From contig CABUXJ010000047.1 of the NCBI GenBank assembly GCA_902495455.1, forward strand, positions 1 through 9,666: a stretch of 9,666 nucleotides of DNA, read 5' to 3'. This document shows positions 1 through 6,211 of this stretch, piece by piece. Made by a program: the position numbers and the translations under genes. The stretch comes from an uncultured Prevotella sp. Its GTDB lineage: Bacteria > Bacteroidota > Bacteroidia > Bacteroidales > Bacteroidaceae. The notes below the pieces were generated by a model. The model made no database searches and was not told where the DNA came from. It saw only the letters and a program-made list of their open reading frames with translations. The first letter of the stretch is position 1. Each line of letters begins with the position of its first letter.

Positions 1-24
1 ACAACGGGGCCGCCGCGGCAGACC

Positions 25-155
25 AACGGGGCCCTTACGGCTCGGTCGCGGAATTTTTTCGGTCGGAAAACGGCGCCGAAATGTAAAAATCACGGCGTCG
101 CTCCCGTTTTTTCTGGAGAACGCGAAGTGTTAAATTTTTGATATTATCAGGACAT
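25..155 (+). repeat. Dispersed intergenic repeat, copy A
   Basis: This copy pairs with 7935-8066. From CTCGG at 41 to GACAT at 155 the two copies align for 115 bp with no gap. Conservation is concentrated in three blocks: CTCGG at the start, GAAAACGGnGCCGAAATGT at 66-84, and AAGTGTTAAA through GACAT at 125-155 (29 of 31 identical). The 40 bp between the last two blocks have diverged but keep their exact length. Just before the core lies the 16-mer AACGGGGCCCTTACGG (25-40), which is present in the other copy as its reverse complement. A 14-mer, CAACGGGGCCGCCG (2-15), is also shared with 7869-7882. Conserved ends with a fixed-length variable middle suggest a structured non-coding element rather than a gene. 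Confidence 0.7.
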
Positions 156-168
156 GTTTTGCATCCTA

Positions 169-190
169 AAGTAGGGCTGCGACCCTACTT
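169..190. repeat. Perfect 8-bp hairpin downstream of repeat copy A
   Basis: AAGTAGGG (169-176) and CCCTACTT (183-190) form a perfect 8-bp stem with a 6-nt loop. No T-run follows on either strand, so it is not a standard intrinsic terminator. It may belong to the repeat module beside it or end a transcript arriving from the left. Function unknown. Confidence 0.55.
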
Positions 191-274
191 GAAACATCGT
201 TGGAGTTCCGCAACATCATCTCGGGGTGACTTCTGTTTTTCTGTATAATGGCAAAATCCTCCCTTCTGCCGCAA

Positions 275-302
275 ATTCTTCATTCTTCATTCTTCATTTT
301 TC
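275..302. repeat. ATTCTTC heptamer tandem repeat
   Basis: There are three perfect ATTCTTC units (275-295) followed by one variant unit, ATTTTTC (296-302). The array ends about 12 bp before the typA -7 box and so covers the place where a -33 element would lie. Confidence 0.75.
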
Positions 303-321
303 ATATAAATCAGTACCTTTG
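290..321 (+). promoter_or_regulatory. Promoter of typA
   Basis: The -7 box TACCTTTG lies at 314-321 and fits the Bacteroidetes TAnnTTTG consensus. The -33 region (about 290-294) is only T-rich, inside the heptamer array. Transcription would start near 328, giving a leader of roughly 20 nt before the ATG at 349. An inverted repeat, TATAAATC (304-311) and GATTTATA (327-334), straddles the box and could be an operator. Confidence 0.65.
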
Positions 322-348
322 CACCCGATTTATAGGTATTATCAAAAA

Positions 349-2151
349 ATGCAAGACATCAGAAACATAGCGATTATCGCCCACGTCGATCATGGTAAGA
401 CGACACTCGTGGACAAGATGATGTTGGCCGGCAACCTCTTCCGTGAGGGACAGGACCTCAGCGGCCAAGTGTTGGACAGCAATGATTTGGAACGCGAACG
501 AGGCATAACCATCCTTTCCAAGAACGTTTCCATCAACTGGAAAGGAGTCAAAATCAACATTATAGACACTCCGGGACACTCCGACTTCGGTGGCGAGGTT
601 GAGCGCGTGCTCAACATGGCGGATGGCTGTCTGCTCCTCGTCGACGCCTTTGAAGGCCCTATGCCACAGACCCGCTTTGTGCTCCAGAAGGCTCTCGAAA
701 TCGGACTGAAGCCCATCGTCGTGGTCAACAAGGTCGACAAACCCAACTGCCGCCCCGAGGAGGTCTACGAAATGGTCTTCGACCTGATGTTTTCGCTCAA
801 TGCCACGGAAGACCAGTTGGACTTCCCCGTCGTCTACGGTTCGGCCAAAAACGGATGGATGAGCGCCGACTACAAGCAGCCGACTGACGATATCACATAT
901 CTTCTGGACAAGATCGTCGAGGTCATCCCCGCGCCTAAAGTCATCGAGGGCACGCCCCAGATGCTCATCACGAGCCTCGACTACTCCAGCTATACCGGAC
1001 GCATCGCCGTCGGTCGCGTCCACCGTGGCGTGCTCACCGAGGGCATGCCTGTCACCATCAGCCATCGCGACGGCACGACGGAGAAGACCCGCATCAAGGA
1101 GCTGCACACCTTCGAGGGCATGGGCCACGTCAAGACCCACGAGGTCCAGAGCGGCGACATCTGCGCCATCATCGGTCTGGAGCGGTTTGAGATTGGTGAC
1201 ACCATCTGCGACGCCGAAAGTCCCGAAGCGCTTCCGCCTATCGCTATCGACGAACCGACCATGTCGATGCTCTTCATGATCAACGACTCGCCGTTCTTCG
1301 GCCGCGAGGGCAAGTATGTGACCAGCCGCCACATCAACGACCGTCTCATGAAAGAGTTGGAGAAGAATCTCGCCCTGCGCGTCAGCCCGTTTGAGGATTC
1401 GACCGACAAGTGGGTGGTCAGCGGACGCGGTGTGCTCCACCTCTCCGTGCTCATCGAGACCATGCGTCGTGAGGGCTACGAACTTCAGGTCGGCCAGCCG
1501 CAGGTGATATACAAGGAGATAGACGGCCGGCGCTGCGAACCCGTCGAAGAACTGACCATCAATGTGCCCGAAGAGTTTGCCAGCAAGATGATAGACATGG
1601 TGACACGCCGCAAGGGCGAGATGACCTCGATGGAGAGTCAGGCCGACCGTGTCAACATAGAGTTTGACATACCCTCGCGCGGCATCATCGGACTGCGCAC
1701 CAACGTGCTCACCGCGTCGCAGGGTGAGGCCATCATGGCCCACCGCTTTAAGGAATACCAGCCATACAAGGGTGAAATCTCGCGCCGCGTCAACGGCTCC
1801 ATGATAGCCCTTGAGACCGGCACGGCTTACGCATATTCCATAGACAAGCTGCAGGACCGAGGCAAGTTCTTCATCGATCCGGGTGAAGAGGTATATATCG
1901 GCGAGGTCGTCGGCGAGCACATCCACGAGAATGACCTCGTCATCAACGTGGCCAAGGCCAAGCAGCTCACCAACACCCGCGCCAGCGGATCGGACGACAA
2001 GGCCCGCATCGTGCCGCGCACAATCCTCTCGCTCGAGGAGGCGCTCGAGTACATCAAGGCCGACGAACTTGTCGAGGTGACGCCCAAGAGCATGCGTATG
2101 CGCAAGACCATCCTCGATCACAACGACCGCAAACGCGCCAACAAGGAGTAA
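349..2151 (+). CDS. typA: Translational GTPase TypA/BipA
   Basis: This encodes a 600-residue ribosome-associated GTPase of the elongation-factor family, which helps 50S assembly and growth under stress in the bacteria studied. The GTPase domain shows all the G motifs: G1 HVDHGKTT (residues 12-19), the G2 segment RGITI (51-55), G3 DTPGH (73-77), G4 NKVD (127-130) and G5 SAK (165-167). EF-G-like domains and the TypA-specific C-terminal domain follow, and the full length is normal for the family. I chose the ATG at 349 because homology begins exactly there (MQDIRNIAIIAHVDHGK) and the promoter lies just upstream. The frame is open back to 226, but an earlier start would put the promoter inside the gene. 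There is no strong Shine-Dalgarno site, only an A-rich stretch, as is usual in Bacteroidetes. It appears to be transcribed alone and converges with luxS. Confidence 0.97.
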   Translation: MQDIRNIAIIAHVDHGKTTLVDKMMLAGNLFREGQDLSGQVLDSNDLERERGITILSKNVSINWKGVKINIIDTPGHSDFGGEVERVLNMADGCLLLVDAFEGPMPQTRFVLQKALEIGLKPIVVVNKVDKPNCRPEEVYEMVFDLMFSLNATEDQLDFPVVYGSAKNGWMSADYKQPTDDITYLLDKIVEVIPAPKVIEGTPQMLITSLDYSSYTGRIAVGRVHRGVLTEGMPVTISHRDGTTEKTRIKELHTFEGMGHVKTHEVQSGDICAIIGLERFEIGDTICDAESPEALPPIAIDEPTMSMLFMINDSPFFGREGKYVTSRHINDRLMKELEKNLALRVSPFEDSTDKWVVSGRGVLHLSVLIETMRREGYELQVGQPQVIYKEIDGRRCEPVEELTINVPEEFASKMIDMVTRRKGEMTSMESQADRVNIEFDIPSRGIIGLRTNVLTASQGEAIMAHRFKEYQPYKGEISRRVNGSMIALETGTAYAYSIDKLQDRGKFFIDPGEEVYIGEVVGEHIHENDLVINVAKAKQLTNTRASGSDDKARIVPRTILSLEEALEYIKADELVEVTPKSMRMRKTILDHNDRKRANKE

Positions 2152-2175
2152 TCCTCCATTCTCTCATAATAAGAC

Positions 2176-2236
2176 AAACGCAAAGACGCGAAGAAGCAAA
2201 GTCATCATCACTTTGCATCTTCGCGTCTTTGCGTTT
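2176..2236. repeat. 27-bp inverted repeat between typA and luxS
   Basis: The arms at 2176-2202 and 2210-2236 are complementary at 26 of 27 positions (the single mismatch involves A2195), with a 7-nt loop, CATCATC. The arm begins AAACGCAAAGACGCGAAG. It fills the gap between two convergent genes and could form a very stable hairpin in either transcript, so it may stop transcription or protect 3' ends from both sides. No T-run follows, so it differs from an ordinary intrinsic terminator and looks more like a REP-type palindromic repeat. From memory, similar 'caaagacgc' motifs recur between genes in Bacteroidetes; I cannot check copy number here. Confidence 0.8.
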
Positions 2237-2270
2237 ACAATATGCTGCTGATGTCGCCCCGTTTCGGTGA

Positions 2271-2759
2271 TTAGAGGTCCCGCTCCGGGTATGTGAGGTT
2301 TTCGTCGGCGATGCGGTCGAGCACTTCCGAGACATATTTGCGCGCCTCCCAACGGGCCATCGGCAGGTCGTGGAGCAACCAGTTGCCGCAGTCTTCGGGT
2401 GCCGCGCCGGGTATGTCGCCGTTGAATTCGGCGATGAAGCTGAACGTGCGGCGCATCAGCGGGACTATGTCACGGCTGCTGAGGTCACCCCGCAACAGCA
2501 GATAGTTGCCCGTCAGACACCCCATCGGTCCCCAGTAGACGATGCGGTCTGCCCATTCCGGGTCGTTGCGGAGATAGGTCGCGGCCAGATGTTCGATGGT
2601 GTGGAGTGCGCCGGGATGGAGCGCCGGTTCGCGGTTGGGTTCCTTCATGCGGATGTCAAACGTGGTTACGGTCTCTCCGCCCACGCTGTCCTTGCGTGAG
2701 ACATAGATACCGCGCTTCAGGCGGTTGTGGTCGATGGTGAAACTGGGAATCTTCTTCAT
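2271..2759 (-). CDS. luxS: S-ribosylhomocysteine lyase LuxS
   Basis: LuxS cleaves S-ribosylhomocysteine to homocysteine and 4,5-dihydroxy-2,3-pentanedione, the precursor of autoinducer-2. The 162-residue length is normal. The metal site is intact: the HTIEH motif gives His53 and His57 (with Glu56 between), and Cys124 in the PEDCGN segment is the third ligand. The catalytic cysteine is Cys81 in GCLTG. The start ATG (2757-2759) overlaps the stop of mtnN as ATGA, so LuxS is probably made by translational coupling from the mtnN transcript, and I see no promoter of its own. The gene ends in TAA at 2271-2273, facing typA across the inverted repeat. Whether the product serves signalling or only methyl-cycle detoxification cannot be told from the sequence. 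Confidence 0.97.
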   Translation of the reverse strand: MKKIPSFTIDHNRLKRGIYVSRKDSVGGETVTTFDIRMKEPNREPALHPGALHTIEHLAATYLRNDPEWADRIVYWGPMGCLTGNYLLLRGDLSSRDIVPLMRRTFSFIAEFNGDIPGAAPEDCGNWLLHDLPMARWEARKYVSEVLDRIADENLTYPERDL

Positions 2760-3448
2760 TTGTCCTGTATGTTTGTTAGAAAGGCTTTGGTGACGTTGAA
2801 CGAGTTGTCGGCGACCGTATCCCAGAAGTCAAAATACTGTTGCGCCTTGTGATCGCTCAGCGGAATGTCGCTGACGATGCGGAAGCTGATGAAGGCGACG
2901 CCGCGGCGGTGGCATGCCTGCGCGATGGCGGCAGACTCCATGTCGACAGCCATTGCCTCGGGGAAATGGTCGAGGATGGACCTCATCTTCTCCCGCGAAT
3001 CCACAAACCAGTCTCCCGTGACGGTCAGTCCGGTGTGTATCTTTGTGGCGCAGTCTATCTTTGTGGCGCACTCGAGCAGTTGGGCGTCGGCTTCAAAACG
3101 TGCCGGCTGGCCGATGATCTGGCCGTAGGCCACCTCGTTGCCGCAGTAGACGTCGTGATAGCAGGTCTGCCGGGCCACGACGACATCACACACGCTGAGC
3201 GCCGTCGACGCTCCTCCGGCCACACCGGTGGAGACGATGGCATCTGGCGCAAAGGCCCCGATCAACTCTGTCGCGCCGATGGCGGCGTTGACTTTGCCTA
3301 TGCCGCACTGCTGGAGGACAAGTTCGTTGTCGCCCAGCCGGCCCGTGACGTAGCGTCGTCCGTCGATGACAGACTCTTCCGCCGCCTCCAATAGCTCCCT
3401 GATGCGGCTGAACTCCTTGTCCATCGCGATGATAATACCTATTTTCAT
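2756..3448 (-). CDS. mtnN: 5'-methylthioadenosine/S-adenosylhomocysteine nucleosidase
   Basis: This 230-residue enzyme hydrolyses S-adenosylhomocysteine to adenine plus S-ribosylhomocysteine (the substrate of LuxS), and also methylthioadenosine. The start MKIGIIIAMDKE is the family signature and carries the active-site Glu12. AVDMESAAIAQ holds the substrate-binding Glu171, and FRIVSDIP holds the catalytic Asp194, matching Glu12, Glu174 and Asp197 of the E. coli enzyme. Its stop codon overlaps the luxS start by four bases (ATGA), so the two form an operon in pathway order. An 18-bp tandem duplication (3038-3073) encodes CATKIDCATKIH at about residues 127-138, in the stretch before the TVTGD strand. 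Total length is still normal, so the enzyme is probably active. The promoter lies just upstream at 3474-3481. Confidence 0.96.
   Translation of the reverse strand: MKIGIIIAMDKEFSRIRELLEAAEESVIDGRRYVTGRLGDNELVLQQCGIGKVNAAIGATELIGAFAPDAIVSTGVAGGASTALSVCDVVVARQTCYHDVYCGNEVAYGQIIGQPARFEADAQLLECATKIDCATKIHTGLTVTGDWFVDSREKMRSILDHFPEAMAVDMESAAIAQACHRRGVAFISFRIVSDIPLSDHKAQQYFDFWDTVADNSFNVTKAFLTNIQDK
3038..3073. repeat. 18-bp tandem duplication inside mtnN
   Basis: TATCTTTGTGGCGCA occurs at 3038-3052 and again at 3056-3070. The full 18-bp units (3038-3055 and 3056-3073) match at 17 of 18 bases and add six codons in frame. Confidence 0.8.
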
Positions 3449-3473
3449 AATGTCTGTAATTGGTTTACAGGCG

Positions 3474-3481
3474 CAAAGTTA
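3474..3481 (-). promoter_or_regulatory. Promoter (-7 box) of the mtnN-luxS operon
   Basis: On the minus strand the sequence reads TAACTTTG followed by CGCC, an exact TAnnTTTG box. Transcription would start about 15-20 nt before the mtnN ATG at 3448. No clear -33 box is seen. It is back to back with the yfhO promoter, with 46 bp between the two boxes. Confidence 0.65.
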
Positions 3482-3503
3482 GCCAATAAATATGAATTAA
3501 TGG

Positions 3504-3535
3504 TTATGTAATACGGATTAAAATCAGTAACTTTG
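3504..3535 (+). promoter_or_regulatory. Promoter of the yfhO-family gene
   Basis: The -7 box TAACTTTG is at 3528-3535, and a weak -33 candidate, TTATG, is at 3504-3508, about 19 bp upstream. The predicted leader is about 33 nt and contains the 16-bp palindrome described separately. Confidence 0.6.
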
Positions 3536-3553
3536 CAGCCTGATACAGTATTA

Positions 3554-3569
3554 ATATAAACGTTTATAT
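3554..3569. promoter_or_regulatory. Perfect 16-bp palindrome in the yfhO leader
   Basis: ATATAAACGTTTATAT is a perfect two-fold palindrome lying after the predicted transcription start and ending 6 bp before the first ATG. It could be a repressor operator or, less likely, an AT-rich RNA hairpin at the ribosome-binding region. Function is inferred only from symmetry and position. Confidence 0.5.
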
Positions 3570-3575
3570 CAAAAG

Positions 3576-6083
3576 ATGATGATGAGTTCATGGAAACGAT
3601 GCCTGCCCGACCTGCTGGCAGTGCTGTTATTCGCTGTGCTCTCCTTTGCCTACTTCTTCCCGGCAGACATGGAGGGCCGCATCCTTTTCCGTCATGACTC
3701 GTCCGCCGGTCGCGGGCTGGGACATGAACAGCAGGAGTATCGTGAACGCACGGGAGAGCGCACCCGCTGGACAAATGCCGTCTTCTGCGGTATGCCGACC
3801 TACCAGCTCGCACCGTCATACGACAGTCTTGACGGCGTCTCGACGCTGGCCGACGCCTACCATCTCTGGCTTCCGGAGAACGTGTGGTTCGTCTTTGCCT
3901 ATCTGCTGGGATTCTACATCCTGTTGCGGGCGTTTGATTTTCGTCATTCGCTGGCCGTGCTTGGCTCGGTGATATGGGCTTTCAGCAGCTACTTCTTCAT
4001 CATCATCGCCGCCGGCCACCTCTGGAAGGTGATGGCGCTGGCCTATCTTCCGCCGCTGATAGCCGGTGTCGTGCTTGCCTACCGGGGCAAATATCTGTGG
4101 GGGCTGATAGTGACGGCCGTCTTCACGGCGTTTGAGATACTGGCCAACCATGTCCAGATGACATATTATTATATACCGGTCATCCTGTTGATGGTCATCG
4201 CATGGCTCATCGACGCCATACGCACGCATCGCATGGCCCACTTCATGAAGGCCACGGCAGTCGTCGCCGCCGGCGCGCTGCTGGGCATCTGCCTCAACAT
4301 CTCCAACCTCTATCACACGTGGGAATACTCCAAGGAGTCGATGCGCGGCAAGAGCGAGCTCGTCAAACCCAATTCCGCCAACCAGACGTCGAGCGGTCTC
4401 GAGCGCGATTACATCACGCAGTGGAGCTACGGCATCGACGAGACATGGACGCTGCTTGTGCCCAACGCCAAGGGCGGAGCGTCCGTTCCGTTGTCCATGA
4501 ACAAGACAGCAATGGAGCATGCGGACAACAACTTCATCCCCGTCTACCAGCAGTTGGGTCAGTATTGGGGCGACCAGCCCGGAACGAGCGGCCCCGTCTA
4601 TGTCGGCGCCTTTGTGCTGATGCTCTTCGTTCTCGGCCTGTTCATCGTCAAGGGGCCGATGAAGTGGGCGCTGCTGGGCGCTACCGTGCTGTCGGTGCTG
4701 CTCTCGTGGGGCCACAATTTCATGCCGCTGACCGACTTCTTCATAGACTACGTGCCCATGTACTCCAAGTTCCGGACCGTAGCGTCGATACTCGTCATCG
4801 CCGAATTTACCATCCCTCTGCTGGCCATGCTGGCCTTGAAGCGCATCGTCGACGAGCCGGAGCTGCTCACCCGCAAGATACGCTATGTCTATGTGAGCTT
4901 TGCCCTCACCGGCGGCGTGTGCCTGTTGTTCGCCCTCATGCCCGGAGCGTTCTTCTCCAGCTTCATCTCCGCTGCAGAAATGCAGCAGTTCACCCAGATC
5001 GATGCAGAATATGCGCAGCCTCTGATGGTCAATCTGACGGAGATGCGCAAGGCAATGTTCACAGCCGACTGCTGGCGCTCGTTCTTCATCATTGTCCTCG
5101 GAACGCTCCTGCTTCTGCTCTTCAAGGCCCGCAAGCTGAAGGCCGTCTATATGGTGGCGGGCCTGACGGTGCTCTGCCTCGCCGATATGTGGCAGGTCAA
5201 CAAGCGCTATCTCAACGACGGCATGTTCGTCGAGAAGAGCGTACGCGAGACTCCGGTGCAGATGACGGCCACCGAGGAGCACATCCTGCAGGACAAATCG
5301 CTCGACTACCGCGTGCTGAATATGGCGACGAACACGTTCAATGAGAACGAGACGTCATACTACCTGAAGAGCATCGGAGGCTACCATCCTGCCAAGCTGC
5401 GCCGCTATCAGGAGATGATTGAGGCCTATATCTCACCCGAGATGCAGGGACTGTTCGGTGCGGTGGCCGAGGCCGGTGGTGACATGACCCGTGTCAACGG
5501 CGACTCCATCTTCCCCGTGCTCAACATGCTCAACGCCAAATATTTCATCATGCCGCTTCAGGGCGGTCAGACCGTGCCCGTGCGCAATCCCTACGTCTAC
5601 GGCAATGCGTGGTTTGTCGACCACGTCCACTATGTCGACGACGCCAATGCGGAGATAGCCCGCGTCGGACAGCTCGGTCTGCGCCACGAGGCCGTGGCCG
5701 ACAAGCGCTTCCGCGACATGCTCGGAACGAGCGCCGCGCAGGACAGCACGAGCCTCGTCACCATAACGTCATACGAGCCCAACCGCCTCACATACGACGT
5801 GCGGTCGGCCGCCGGTGGTGTCGTTGTGTTCTCGGAAATATATTATCCGGGCTGGACGGCAACGGTCGACGGCGTCGAAGTGCCCGTCGGACGGGTCAAC
5901 TACGTCCTGCGTGCCATCAACGTCAAGCCCGGTGACCACAAGGTCGAACTGACATTCCGGCCCAAGACGCTGGCCACGACGGAGACGATCGCATACGCCG
6001 CCTACGCCGTCCTGCTCATCGCAATCCTCGTGATGGCTTTCGTCGGAAGACGTTCGCGCCGGATAGTCAAGACCGAAGAATAA
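3576..6083 (+). CDS. YfhO-family polytopic membrane protein
   Basis: This 835-residue integral membrane protein has the layout of the YfhO family, GT-C-like proteins. In Firmicutes, members assist glycosylation of lipoteichoic acid. The role in Bacteroidetes, which lack that polymer, is not established. A membrane helix at about 11-29 is followed by an extracytoplasmic loop with the family-like FCGMPTYQLAPSYDSL segment (70-85). Further helices lie near 103-120, 125-146, 152-169, 174-190, 197-213, 226-242, 341-358, 362-378, 401-421, 436-460, 502-516 and 522-536. A large soluble domain (about 540-800) contains EIYYPGWTATVDGVEV, typical of the family, and a last helix (about 803-824) ends in a basic tail, RRSRRIVK. 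Three in-frame ATGs (3576, 3579, 3582) make the exact start uncertain by two residues. It is transcribed alone, between its own promoter and a strong terminator. It is likely involved in transferring sugars to a surface polymer, but the substrate is unknown. Confidence 0.9.
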   Translation: MMMSSWKRCLPDLLAVLLFAVLSFAYFFPADMEGRILFRHDSSAGRGLGHEQQEYRERTGERTRWTNAVFCGMPTYQLAPSYDSLDGVSTLADAYHLWLPENVWFVFAYLLGFYILLRAFDFRHSLAVLGSVIWAFSSYFFIIIAAGHLWKVMALAYLPPLIAGVVLAYRGKYLWGLIVTAVFTAFEILANHVQMTYYYIPVILLMVIAWLIDAIRTHRMAHFMKATAVVAAGALLGICLNISNLYHTWEYSKESMRGKSELVKPNSANQTSSGLERDYITQWSYGIDETWTLLVPNAKGGASVPLSMNKTAMEHADNNFIPVYQQLGQYWGDQPGTSGPVYVGAFVLMLFVLGLFIVKGPMKWALLGATVLSVLLSWGHNFMPLTDFFIDYVPMYSKFRTVASILVIAEFTIPLLAMLALKRIVDEPELLTRKIRYVYVSFALTGGVCLLFALMPGAFFSSFISAAEMQQFTQIDAEYAQPLMVNLTEMRKAMFTADCWRSFFIIVLGTLLLLLFKARKLKAVYMVAGLTVLCLADMWQVNKRYLNDGMFVEKSVRETPVQMTATEEHILQDKSLDYRVLNMATNTFNENETSYYLKSIGGYHPAKLRRYQEMIEAYISPEMQGLFGAVAEAGGDMTRVNGDSIFPVLNMLNAKYFIMPLQGGQTVPVRNPYVYGNAWFVDHVHYVDDANAEIARVGQLGLRHEAVADKRFRDMLGTSAAQDSTSLVTITSYEPNRLTYDVRSAAGGVVVFSEIYYPGWTATVDGVEVPVGRVNYVLRAINVKPGDHKVELTFRPKTLATTETIAYAAYAVLLIAILVMAFVGRRSRRIVKTEE

Positions 6084-6094
6084 ATAAGCTCTCG

Positions 6095-6126
6095 GCACAA
6101 CACGCTTGTGCTGACATACCGGTATG
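6095..6126. repeat. Small hairpin and 12-bp palindrome after yfhO
   Basis: GCACAA (6095-6100) pairs with TTGTGC (6106-6111) around a 5-nt loop, and CATACCGGTATG (6115-6126) is a perfect palindrome. Both lie between the yfhO stop and the main terminator. They may add to transcript ending or be incidental. Confidence 0.4.
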
Positions 6127-6143
6127 CCGGTGAATATACAGCC

Positions 6144-6181
6144 AAAAGGCCGCGACACAGATTTGTGCCGCGGCCTTTTTC
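6144..6181. terminator. Bidirectional intrinsic terminator between yfhO and fucP
   Basis: GGCCGCG (6148-6154) pairs with CGCGGCC (6169-6175). After one mismatch, CACA (6156-6159) pairs with TGTG (6164-6167) around the loop GATT. Five T's follow on the plus strand, and AAAA at 6144-6147 gives a T-run on the minus strand. It therefore serves both convergent genes, 61 bp after the yfhO stop and 31 bp after the fucP stop. Confidence 0.88.
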
Positions 6182-6211
6182 GTATAAGAGCCTCCAAGCC
6201 GGTGTCGTGGC

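Larger units (their letters stand above)
1..348. other. Gene-free region upstream of typA
   Basis: I see no supportable gene here. The stretch holds, in order, one copy of a dispersed intergenic repeat (about 25-155, listed separately), a short perfect hairpin (169-190), a run of ATTCTTC heptamers (275-302) and the typA promoter (about 290-321). The reading frame of typA stays open upstream to an ATG at 226, but that extension crosses the promoter and has no resemblance to the TypA family, so it is treated as untranslated. The left edge cuts the region, so an upstream gene may end just outside. Confidence 0.7.

Noticed and set aside
226..348. 41-codon N-terminal extension of typA
   Set aside because: It crosses the heptamer array and promoter and does not match the family; homology starts at 349.
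310..2121. 603-codon open frame antisense to typA
   Set aside because: It mirrors the typA frame in GC-rich DNA with biased third positions, has no recognisable domain, and typA is certain.
3816..5282. 488-codon open frame antisense to the yfhO-family gene
   Set aside because: Shadow of the real gene: low-complexity composition rich in His, Gln, Asp and Glu, with no promoter.
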